DNA of 64,000 nucleotides from JBBBNV01 sp037137075 (GTDB lineage Bacteria; Bacillota; Bacilli; Paenibacillales; NBRC-103111), in contig NZ_JBBBNV010000008.1 in assembly GCF_037137075.1 (NCBI RefSeq), positions 1 through 64,000 on the forward strand, read 5' to 3'. The notes below the pieces were generated by a model that made no database searches, had not been told where the DNA came from, and worked only from the letters and a program-made list of their open reading frames with translations. The position numbers were made by a program, and so were the translations under genes. Below, one piece after another: positions 17,997-26,700 of the stretch. Each line of letters begins with the position of its first letter. Positions within the stretch are counted from its first letter, which is position 1.

Positions 17997-18023
17997 TTTT
18001 TTAAATTTATAGGCAGGGTTATC

Positions 18024-18839
18024 TTATTTCTCTGCTTCTACCGCATTCAGCACATACTTGTCGATGACATGCTTCACGCCGTCCTCGTTGTTTGAAAGGG
18101 TAATGTAATCGGCAATCTCCTTCAAGGCATCTACAGCGTTCCCCATAGCCACCCCAAGTCCAGCAACCTCCAGCATGTCGCGGTCATTCCAGCTGTCGCC
18201 GATGGCGATGACTTCAGACAGCTCGCAGCCGATATGCTTGGCCAGATGGGCTACCGCTTGGCCCTTCGTTCCTTCTTTATGGGTGAATTCGAGGAAATAC
18301 GGCTTTGATTTGGTCATATGCACATTTTTGCCTTCCAGCAGGCGGGCAAATTCGGGCATCAGCTCATCGAGCTTATCTGAATCCTCATAGATCAGCAGCT
18401 TGGTCGAAGGCGAAGCCAGCAGCTTGGAGAAATCCGGCTCCACTGTAAAAGGAATGTTGGACAGCTCGCAATACGCCCGTGTCCGTTCATTATCAGCTTT
18501 GGTGTACAGCTGATCCTGGATATAGTACTGCAGGTGCAGGCCGTTGGCCTCGCAGAAATCAAAAATAATTCGCGTCGCTTCCTCAGGAACCGCACGTTCG
18601 TAGAGCACCTTGCCGTCCATCGCATTTTTGATCAGCGATCCTTGATAGGAAATCAGCGGCACATTCAGCTCCATTTGCTTGGCTAGCTGCTGGGCGGAGG
18701 CGTGCATCCGTCCGGTGGCCAGGGTAACCGTCACTCCGCGCTGTATTGCAGCTGCAAGAGCAGCCTTGGTTCCTTCCGTTACCTGACGCTTGTCGTTAAT
18801 GAGCGTATCGTCAATATCAATGCAAATCAGTTTGTACAT
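18024..18839 (-). CDS. Cof-type HAD-superfamily phosphatase (class IIB)
   Basis: A soluble sugar-phosphate or flavin-type phosphatase of 271 residues. Motif I is DIDDTLIND (nucleophile Asp and acid/base Asp, about residue 8), motif II is VTLATGRMH, and motifs III/IV are GDSWNDRDMLEVAG followed by GVAMGNA. The C2-type cap lies between about residues 85 and 195. I chose the ATG at 18839, which has GGAGAGAAAA upstream; the 24-codon extension to 18911 has no SD. Cof proteins are usually broad-specificity phosphatases. Nothing nearby points to a particular substrate. Confidence 0.88.
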   Translation of the reverse strand: MYKLICIDIDDTLINDKRQVTEGTKAALAAAIQRGVTVTLATGRMHASAQQLAKQMELNVPLISYQGSLIKNAMDGKVLYERAVPEEATRIIFDFCEANGLHLQYYIQDQLYTKADNERTRAYCELSNIPFTVEPDFSKLLASPSTKLLIYEDSDKLDELMPEFARLLEGKNVHMTKSKPYFLEFTHKEGTKGQAVAHLAKHIGCELSEVIAIGDSWNDRDMLEVAGLGVAMGNAVDALKEIADYITLSNNEDGVKHVIDKYVLNAVEAEK

Positions 18840-18911
18840 GTTTTCTCTCCTGTAGCACAGAGGTGAAAAAGCATCGCAAAAGTACTCTGGACACTGTGCT
18901 TTTTCTTTCAA

Positions 18912-19276
18912 TTATAGCTCAGACCCGGGCAAAGGGGAATAACTGAGCAGGATCGCTTTCCCGTCAAAGGCTATAATGACTGACATATGTGCAGCAGCAA
19001 TTTTGCTCTGAAATGCTCATCGACACTACGATTAAAATAAGCGGATGCCTAATTCATCCTATCAGGCATCCGGTTTTTATTTTTTGGGGCAGGATATTCA
19101 CGAAATCAATTAATACGAAAAATTATTTAATTCATGAAATTTTTGGAAATTAGTGACCTAGACGTGGCCTTAAGCTGTCGTAAAAAAAATAACTACACAT
19201 GGTATCCTTATTACAAACATATGTTCCTATTTTAAAGGATGAATTATTTATTCACTTAATAAGGAGGGGGAACGGG
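18912..19276. other. Left boundary of the phage-derived module
   Basis: About 360 bases without a gene. It contains a terminator (19041-19083), after which base composition turns clearly A+T-rich up to the first phage-type gene. No tRNA, integrase or obvious att direct repeat was recognised here. Confidence 0.4.
19041..19083 (+). terminator. Intrinsic terminator at the module's left edge
   Basis: CGGATGCCT pairs with AGGCATCCG, followed by a T-rich tract (GTTTTTATTTTTT). Confidence 0.8.
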
Positions 19277-20728
19277 ATGGATATCTGGAATGTCAAGGAA
19301 ACACTGTTTGACAGGGTTAATTATTATTCAAGCCAATTAAATTTTGGGCTCGTTTATTGTGAGGAGCGCATGAAATCTGTTAATCAATTTTTTAGTAGCA
19401 AAGGGCAAAGACAATGGTTTACGGATTATTGCAGTTCGCCAGGATTTATCGGGCAACAGATTAAAACGAAAGTGAATCAGCTGGCTGAAGATCAAAAACA
19501 ATGGAAGGCTATGGAGCGTATTGCTACCTATTTAATTACTCCTGAATATAGAAACGAACAACATGAGCGGGAATTCAAATCTGATCGGGAAGGAAGGGTG
19601 TTGAACACACATCGTGCAAATAATATTCGTTACCTTATAAATCGCCGAGTTCTTCATAATGGAAAAAACAACGTGCACCAGATTAATGACGGACTTACCA
19701 TTCTTACCAATAATAAGGTCAAAATGCTAAAGCTTCGTGAATCATCCTTGCATGGAATGGCTGAGAAATTGGGATGCCAAACGGAGGGGAAGGATTCGGA
19801 AATCCAGCGTCTCCAAAGAAATCTTATAGAAAAGAAGATTAGGGAAAAAGAGTCTCTTCGACGGTTTAAGGCAAGAACCAGACTTACGCCACAAGATATG
19901 CAATTAAAGGATGTAAAGCAGATTCAAGAGTGTATTGATATGTTAGGGCAGAAACTCGGTTATAGCAAATATGGTTACACACCTGAAGATAGGCGGCGAA
20001 TACAAGAAAACATTATATTTCACTACGGGCGCTCCGAGTTGTTCAAATTAAAACAACTATACAAACAATTATCAGAACAATTGTATGAGGTACGTGATAG
20101 TTTACGAGGATATATTCAATTTAAGCGAATCACATCAGGGAGCACAGTCTATAATTTTGAGAGCGATACAGGGTATTTTGCGGATAAGTACGAACATGGC
20201 AAAAGGGCCGGGGAGGGCGATTGGATAGAAATTTCCAATAACCGGATTGAATTCAATAATCCCTCTCATATAAAAAATCTACTCAAACACTACCCAGACT
20301 TAAGAGATAGCCTGCAGTTTAAGTTTGAACATCCTTTATGGAGTATACTATTTGATTTTGAAGCATTACTTGAAGAAGTACAACCCCAGTTGAACCAGGA
20401 AGAGCAGCAGGTACTTCGATTATACTGTAAAGGTTTTACGGTCCATGAGATATACGTGGCGTTAAAATCCAGTGTTGTCTATCATGACGAGCAGCCTATA
20501 AGATATGCAGTTGAGCAAAAAATACCCAGGTTGCTTGCTGAAGCTTATTTAAGCGGCAAGGAGAAGTATATCAGCCGTCGTAACGGGTATGCATTAAAGT
20601 GCTGCACTGGTTGTAGTGAATGGCTTGTGCCTAGTGAGAGGAATTTCTCAAAAGACAAACGGAAAAAGGATGGACTGCAAAGCAAATGTAAAAAATGTGA
20701 TGCCAAAAGGAAAATGGATAAAAATTAA
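19277..20728 (+). CDS. Phage-type protein with a possible HTH and a C-terminal zinc ribbon; candidate regulator of the tail module
   Basis: This 483-residue protein is not assigned to a family. Its body is basic, helix-rich and Gln/Arg/Lys-rich. Near residues 375-400, LNQEEQQVLRLYCKGFTVHE resembles the helix-turn-helix of sigma-region-4/LuxR-type proteins. The C-terminus has two CxxC pairs (CTGC ... CKKC) around FSKDKRKKDGLQSK, a short zinc ribbon common in phage nucleases and regulators. I chose the ATG at 19277 because AAGGAGGGGG lies 6-7 bases upstream. It is the first gene of the tail module in the same direction, so I infer DNA binding and possibly late-gene activation. No nuclease motif was seen. 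Confidence 0.5.
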   Translation: MDIWNVKETLFDRVNYYSSQLNFGLVYCEERMKSVNQFFSSKGQRQWFTDYCSSPGFIGQQIKTKVNQLAEDQKQWKAMERIATYLITPEYRNEQHEREFKSDREGRVLNTHRANNIRYLINRRVLHNGKNNVHQINDGLTILTNNKVKMLKLRESSLHGMAEKLGCQTEGKDSEIQRLQRNLIEKKIREKESLRRFKARTRLTPQDMQLKDVKQIQECIDMLGQKLGYSKYGYTPEDRRRIQENIIFHYGRSELFKLKQLYKQLSEQLYEVRDSLRGYIQFKRITSGSTVYNFESDTGYFADKYEHGKRAGEGDWIEISNNRIEFNNPSHIKNLLKHYPDLRDSLQFKFEHPLWSILFDFEALLEEVQPQLNQEEQQVLRLYCKGFTVHEIYVALKSSVVYHDEQPIRYAVEQKIPRLLAEAYLSGKEKYISRRNGYALKCCTGCSEWLVPSERNFSKDKRKKDGLQSKCKKCDAKRKMDKN

Positions 20729-20913
20729 ATAAATAATAATATTTTACAGGAAAAAGTTACGAAATGCATTCATATCTCCTATTAACTAAATGTAAGGGGC
20801 AGCCGGAAAAGAAGGAGGGAGGGATTGTTAAAGAAACAATCATCATTTTACAGCAATGACGCATATGCCGGATGTCTGCAATTCGTATACAGGAGGTGAA
20901 CAGTGTCTCACTT
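20729..20913. other. Leader region before the first tail structural gene
   Basis: About 185 bases, A+T-rich at the start. It contains AGGAGGTGA at 20891-20899. No separate gene is supported; it may hold a promoter read by the upstream regulator-like protein. Confidence 0.35.
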
Positions 20914-21387
20914 ATGACCAGATTAGCTGAGCTTACAGATTATAAGAATAAAATTATTAATCGTATGGTTGGTTCAGAACAATTGTGCAAAGCTTTATTT
21001 TACACTGAACCGGACTTTTTAAATAAACCGGCTGTTGAGGATCCTTCGGGGTTAATTTATCAGGGAATTTACTCCTACAGGTTCGTTCCTAAAATCGATC
21101 AGCAACCTCGAACGTATATCACCGTGACATTGAAGAAATTCCAACCTGTTAAACAAACCTTTAAATCAGGGCTTATCTACTTTCACGTGTTTACTCATAC
21201 GGATTTGCTGCCGGTAGCCCAGGGAGGAACGCGAGTGGATTATATGCTGAATCAAATTGACGAGTTGTTTAACCAACAGCGGGGGATTGGAATTGGTAAG
21301 CTGGAATTCTACGTTATGAATGACTTTGTTCTCAATGAACTGTATACCGGCAGTTATCTGGTGTACAAAACCGTCGATTTTAATTGA
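20914..21387 (+). CDS. Putative phage tail completion/terminator-type protein
   Basis: A 157-residue protein. Its position (before the presumed tube protein) and size fit a head-tail or tail-end protein, but there is no diagnostic motif. The C-terminal half (GIGIGKLEFYVMNDF ... YLVYKTVDFN) reads like a compact beta-rich structural protein. The start is uncertain. The ATG at 20914 follows AGGAGGTG by 15 bases, while an ATG at 20872 in the same frame lacks an SD. The end is 11 bases before the next gene's ATG, so the two are translationally coupled. Confidence 0.5.
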   Translation: MTRLAELTDYKNKIINRMVGSEQLCKALFYTEPDFLNKPAVEDPSGLIYQGIYSYRFVPKIDQQPRTYITVTLKKFQPVKQTFKSGLIYFHVFTHTDLLPVAQGGTRVDYMLNQIDELFNQQRGIGIGKLEFYVMNDFVLNELYTGSYLVYKTVDFN

Positions 21388-21398
21388 GGATAAACGAG

Positions 21399-22115
21399 AT
21401 GGATGTAGAAAGTATCAAACTTAATACATTAGCCCGGTTACCAACAACTATTAACGGCATTGAAATTTTCCCTCTTACACTCAAAGAAATCATTTTAATG
21501 GGTCATGGTTCATATATCCAGGCACTTAATCTCGTCACCTTAGACCAGGAGCAATTGTTTGGAGAAGAAGCAGCGAGGCACATTCCTGCGGATTTCAGTA
21601 TTGCCGACGTTATTTTCCTCTCAAACCAAGCGGAGCTTATCCATCAATATACGAAGAGCTTGGCTTTATTTTTGAGAACGGATATTGAATATCATCGGGA
21701 GCAAGGACTGAGTATTGGGGGCAGCATTGTTTCTTCAGAGGCATTTCAGCAAATCATTCATGTGATTAAAATTCAGAACTGTATCCGATCAGCAGAAGAA
21801 GGGGCCTTCAATCCTTTAAACGAGCAGGCCAGAAAAATTAAAGAGCAAATGCTTCGAAATCAAAAGAAAATTCATCAATTGAAGCAGGAGGACACGGATG
21901 AAAGTCTAAACTTCTCCGACTTAATCTCCATTCTATGCTCCCGTGCTAATGGTCTTAATCTGTTTAATGTTTTCGATTTGAACATGTTTCAATTTCATAA
22001 CCAATTTAGCCGTATGAAGCTGCTGGATGATTATGAAATGAACATTCAGGCCCTGCTGCATGGTGCAGATTCGAAACAGATTCAATTCAAGCATTGGATT
22101 TCCAAACTAACATAA
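21399..22115 (+). CDS. Phage tail-module protein of unknown function
   Basis: This 238-residue protein is not recognised. It is helix-rich, with a charged segment KEQMLRNQKKIHQLKQ at about residues 145-160, and has no signal peptide or membrane helix. GAGGATAA precedes the ATG at 21399. Its place between a putative tail-completion protein and the tube protein, and its base composition like its neighbours, mark it as part of the tail operon. Confidence 0.5.
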   Translation: MDVESIKLNTLARLPTTINGIEIFPLTLKEIILMGHGSYIQALNLVTLDQEQLFGEEAARHIPADFSIADVIFLSNQAELIHQYTKSLALFLRTDIEYHREQGLSIGGSIVSSEAFQQIIHVIKIQNCIRSAEEGAFNPLNEQARKIKEQMLRNQKKIHQLKQEDTDESLNFSDLISILCSRANGLNLFNVFDLNMFQFHNQFSRMKLLDDYEMNIQALLHGADSKQIQFKHWISKLT

Positions 22116-22150
22116 CTCAAAATTTATTTATTTCCTAGGAGGAATTGTGT

Positions 22151-22918
22151 ATGAGGTACGGCACACGTGAAATTTGTAATGTGGTATTGAAGGATGTTGT
22201 AACCAAGGAACCTGTCGTTTATTTGGAAAGTCTGACTACCTCCAGCCTGGAATCTAAAGCAACCACCGTATATGCCCGCGGTGGCCGAGGGAATCCGAAG
22301 CTAATCGGTTGGGATTCGGAGAAGGAAATCTCCATGAAGATGGAGGATGCTTTAATTAGTAAAGCATCGCTAGGGCTGTTGGTTGGAGATTCCTTTAAGG
22401 AATCCTCACGTCCCGTTCATAAAAAGGAAGTACTGCGGGTCGTGGATAACGCAGGCAGTAAGGAAGTGAAGCTATCCCATAAAGTAACCTCGGAAGCAGA
22501 CTATCCGGTATTTATTTACAAAACAGAGGATGGTATTTCGATGGAAGGCGGGAAACTGACCGCTTCTTTTACAGAGGATGGTGGAGTGACTGTGGCGACT
22601 TTGTCGGGTGCGGATGCTCCAGCAGCAGGGGAACAGGTTATTGTTGACTACTATTACAATGCGGCCAACAAAAAATCTCTGAGCATCAGCTCGGATAAAT
22701 TTGCCGGGACGTATTTGCTGGAAGGAGAAACCTTGTGGAGAAATGAGGAGGGACAAGACGTTCCAGCGCTCTTCACTATTCCCAAGCTCAAAATCCTGAA
22801 TGAATTCACAATTGAAATGGCGGCAACAGGGGATCCGAAGCCGTTCAATTTCTCAGCAGAGGTGTTGAAGGACACAAAGTCTACCTCTATGGTTGTGATC
22901 GACTTGTTAGAGGAATAA
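22151..22918 (+). CDS. Putative major tail (tube) protein
   Basis: A 255-residue beta-rich protein (YGTREICNVVLKDV ... NEFTIEMAATGDPKPFNF). It is placed immediately before the two chaperone-like genes and the tape measure gene, exactly where siphophages encode the tail tube. CTAGGAGG lies 7 bases before the ATG at 22151, one of the strongest RBSs in the module, as expected for a protein needed in many copies. A hairpin follows the stop. The call rests on position and general character, not on a diagnostic motif. Confidence 0.6.
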   Translation: MRYGTREICNVVLKDVVTKEPVVYLESLTTSSLESKATTVYARGGRGNPKLIGWDSEKEISMKMEDALISKASLGLLVGDSFKESSRPVHKKEVLRVVDNAGSKEVKLSHKVTSEADYPVFIYKTEDGISMEGGKLTASFTEDGGVTVATLSGADAPAAGEQVIVDYYYNAANKKSLSISSDKFAGTYLLEGETLWRNEEGQDVPALFTIPKLKILNEFTIEMAATGDPKPFNFSAEVLKDTKSTSMVVIDLLEE

Positions 22919-22926
22919 CAGGCATT

Positions 22927-22952
22927 CAAGGCAGGGGCTCATCCCTGCCTTG
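22927..22952 (+). terminator. Hairpin after the tube gene (attenuator-like)
   Basis: CAAGGCAGGG pairs exactly with CCCTGCCTTG around 6 bases, followed by CTTATCTTG. It lacks a strong T-run and may act as a partial terminator or as a 3' RNA-stabilising stem. Confidence 0.5.
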
Positions 22953-23040
22953 CTTATCTTGAGAAGCTCTTGACACAGGGCTTTTGAACATAAGGGATTC
23001 ATATAAGATTTATTATTTATTTGAAAAGGAGACACATAAG

Positions 23041-23514
23041 ATGGCAAAATCCACAAAGCTTACTGCAGCCGCTATTCAAAAAGAAAATTCGGTTTTAAAT
23101 GAAGAGAAGCTAATTCGAATTCTAGATAAGTATGATGTTAAAATTCAACTCCATTTCCGGAAATCTCAGATCCGCCGTGTGATGGTGCAATATTTTTCGG
23201 TTTTGCAGGAATTGAAGCGAAACGAAGAAGTGACCGATGAAACGATTGCCGCATCGCTATCTCTTCTCTACGCATTAATTCTAAAAGAGTTTACAGATGT
23301 TCCGATTCCCGCAATTAAGAACATCGAACATTTAATCAAAGTAACGGATATGCTGCTGGATACTGGAATAATGGAAGAGGTCTATGATCATTTTCCTAAA
23401 GAGCAGTTGGAACTGATTATGCAGGAAGTGCTTAAAGCCGCACGTAACACAGGAACTATTTTTGGGGAAGCGGTTATTGAACAGTCTCTTCAACCTCATG
23501 CCAATAAAAACTGA
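23041..23514 (+). CDS. Putative tail assembly chaperone (gpG-like)
   Basis: A 157-residue alpha-helical protein (EEKLIRILDKYDVKI, LYALILKEFTDVPIPAI) sitting between tube and tape measure genes, the standard place for the gpG-type tail chaperone. AAAAGGAGAC precedes the ATG at 23041; an in-frame extension upstream has no SD. A second small gene follows in the +1 frame after 13 bases, like the gpG/gpGT pair of other phages. Confidence 0.6.
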   Translation: MAKSTKLTAAAIQKENSVLNEEKLIRILDKYDVKIQLHFRKSQIRRVMVQYFSVLQELKRNEEVTDETIAASLSLLYALILKEFTDVPIPAIKNIEHLIKVTDMLLDTGIMEEVYDHFPKEQLELIMQEVLKAARNTGTIFGEAVIEQSLQPHANKN

Positions 23515-23527
23515 AGGAGGAATATAT

Positions 23528-23674
23528 ATGTTTAACTATGAATTGCCGGAGTATGTGGTGCAGAACATCTTAACTTTCTTAGATCGGACGAAATTGGAAG
23601 GTGCCGAAGCAGAGGCTTTAGTCGAAGCCAAGCAATATTTGAGAAACCCGAAACAGGATGAACAGCAGCAATAA
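23528..23674 (+). CDS. Small second tail chaperone-like protein (48 aa)
   Basis: The ATG at 23528 follows GAAGGAGGAA, an excellent RBS. The 48-residue product (MFNYELPEYVVQNILTFLDR ... QDEQQQ) is acidic and helical. Its frame is +1 to the preceding gene and is open back to 23462. A +1 shift at the AAA-AAC-TGA end of the first chaperone gene would fuse the two, in the style of gpGT. Its own RBS makes independent translation the simpler reading. Confidence 0.6.
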   Translation: MFNYELPEYVVQNILTFLDRTKLEGAEAEALVEAKQYLRNPKQDEQQQ

Positions 23675-23680
23675 TATTAG

Positions 23681-23716
23681 AGGAAGCTAGCATTCAGGCT
23701 GCTTCCTTTTGTTTTT
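23681..23716 (+). terminator. Hairpin with T-run between chaperone and tape measure genes
   Basis: AGGAAGC pairs with GCTTCCT across 13 bases, followed by TTTTGTTTTT. It is an intrinsic terminator-like element inside the operon, 19 bases before the tape measure ATG. Confidence 0.65.
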
Positions 23717-23734
23717 AAAGAAAGGGGGGGGACA

Positions 23735-26700
23735 ATGGCTGAAAATCGAAGTTCATTAACCATTTTACTCAATACAAGCTTAAATACAGCACAAATTATT
23801 GGAAGCTTAAACGAATCCATTCAACGTATTGAACGGAATCCTTCCTTAAAAAGATTAAGCTTGACCACGAACATTAATCAAAATACGTTTACACAAATTA
23901 CCCAAATAACGAATCAAATTCAAGCTGCGGGTGAGCAGACAGAAAAGCGGCTATCGTTTTTCGGCAACTACCTGAGTTATTTATATAAGTTTTTGTCCGC
24001 AGTGACGGTGATGATAATCGATGTGGACAGGCAGGTAAATGGTTTACGCCGCGCTATGAATATGGATACCGATTTTGATAAAATTCTGCGCCAAAACATT
24101 GCAACTGCCAAAGAACTTGGCCGATCCCTAAAAGAAGTGAACGAGGCTGCACAAGGTATGACCCTCCAGGGCTTCAAGGCAGAAGATGCGGTTGTTTTAG
24201 CAAAAACCGCTGTGCTTATGCAGAACATTTCCGAGCTCACACCGGATGAATCTTTTGAAGCATTGAACACAGCAATTAACGCCTTTAATGTAGAAGCATC
24301 TCATAGTATTGCCATTGCGGACAAACTGAACGAAGTTAGCGGCAGGTATGATGTATCTACAAAGGATTTGACCGAGGCGTTGAATACGGCCGGGAAAACG
24401 GCCGGAACGTATGGGGTCAGTCTTGATCAGCTTCTCGGTCATGTAACGGCACTTACGGCTGCAACGAACGAGGGTGGAAAAGAAGCAGGCAGTGGGTTGA
24501 AGGATATTTATAGCCGACTGTCAACATTATCCCAATCGGATGCTATTTTGGGATCTGTTAGTGTTTCCGTACGGAATATGAATCAAGAAATGAGAGGCGC
24601 CGGCGATATCCTTGAAGATCTTGCCGGAAAATGGAGCTTACTATCGGAAGAGCAGCGAGAAAGTATTGCAGTCACAATAGGCGGTCGTACCCAGGTGTCG
24701 AATTTCATGGCATTAATGGATAACTACTCCTATGCGATGGAAGCTGCCCGAACGTCCCTAAGCTCCAATGGATCTGCCTTCAGAGAAAATGACAATTACA
24801 TGCAGTCATTAGAAGCGAGAATAAGCTTAGTGCGGACTTCTTGGCAGGACTTATCATTGACGATGGGTGATGCCGTTGTTAACAATACCATGATCTCCTT
24901 GTTGCAGGCAGCGGTAAGTGTGGGCGAAGGGATGAAGGCCCTGATAGATAAAGTAGGGGTACTGCCTGTGCTGTTTGGTGCGACAGGAATGGCGGCTATT
25001 TTATTACATGCAAATTTTAGAACAGCTGCCGCTTCCGGAAACTTGCTATCTGCTGCTTTCAGCGGGATTACGATTACGGCTACCGCAGCTAAGGCAGCGG
25101 TGCGTTCATTTCTTGCTTCTACCCTTGTTGGTGCTGGATTAGCGGCCATTGGCTTCGGTTTAGAACTCATCATCAATAAAACCTCTGAAGTGAATGAAAA
25201 AAGGAAGGAGCAGGAGCAGCAGGAGAAACGTATTTTTGAATCCTATCGAAGCCAGAGGACAGAAGTTGAGAAATTGCTTGCTACCTATGAAGAGTTGAAT
25301 GGTATAACATTCAATGGGGAGCAATTCGCCAGTCCGGCTCAGGAAAAAGAATACTTTCAGATTACACAACAACTTGGGAATTTGCTGCCGAGTCTTGTAG
25401 AAAAGATTGATGAGAAGGGCAGGACTCATTTAAAAGTAGGCCAGCAGTTAAAACAAGAAATTGATTACACACGGGAATTGACCAAGGCGCAAGCGGAGCA
25501 AGCCCGTCAAGAGACAGTCCTGGATATCAAGAAAAATATAGAAACACGAAATGATCTGCTTCGAAGTGTTGAGAAGAAGAAAGAGAGTATCCAGAATAGT
25601 GAGACGTTAATTACCAATTATCAAAATAACACGGGGGCCTATAGGACGAAGGGTTCCCAAACATTCTATGAGTCTGAGAAGAAGCGGCTTGCTGCCTCAA
25701 AAATGGAGCTGGTCAAGCTTAGAAATGAGCTCAGCCGAACTAGCACTGAGGCTAAATCATATTTTCGATCGCTGCTTGACTTGGCAAGTACGGATAAGAA
25801 TATCACTATCGCAGAGGAATACAAGGAACAAATCAGCAAGGTCATTGAGCATCTGGATTTAGTGACAATGTCCGAAGCCGATTTCTTATCCCAATCTACC
25901 CTAATCATCGAATCATTACGGTCGTCCGAGTCCGTTGAGCAGTTTACGAGTCGATTAAAAGAGATTTATAAGGACAATCCTCAGGTTATTCAAGCCTTGA
26001 GTCAAATTTCCTCAACACTGAATAATTCGGTCAAACCCCAGTTAGTTGAGAGTGGGAAGCAATTTGAGACCATGCGCGAGAAAATGAAATCGGTTTTTGC
26101 GAATTCAACAGCTGAGGTCAAGGACTTAAATCAAGTCATTTATAGTCTGGCACACGGCCAGTCCTTGCATGCAAGTGAGGTATCTGACTTACTGCTTAAA
26201 TATCCGGAACTGGCAGGAAGCATCACTAAGGTTGGAGATAGCTATAAAATAGAGCTTTCTGCACTACAAGCGGTTCGGAAAGCAAAGGTTGAAAAAGCAA
26301 TCGCAGATTTAGAGGCCGAAAAACGGTCAACAACCGCGACACTAGCCAATTCTTTAGCTCGTATACGCTTATACAATATCGAGTTAAAAAATATCAAATC
26401 AGTTGAAGAAGCAAAGCAAAAAATAGCAGATCTGAATAAAGAAACTGAGGAAGAGAACAAGACTGAGGAACCTGCCGCCAATGCCCTTTCGCCGTTTGCA
26501 GCCCAGGCCAAGCTTCAACCGACCAAACCATTCCCGGGCGTTCAGGTTTTCCTGGACCAACGTCAGCAGAAGGAGCATGCGCAGCAGCAAGCAGAAATTG
26601 CAAAAAAAGCGCAGCGGCGTTCGGCCATTGAAGCCCTTCAACAATATATCCAAAATAATGAATCATTGGATTTGCAAATTGCCGAGCTTCAGAGGTTGGT

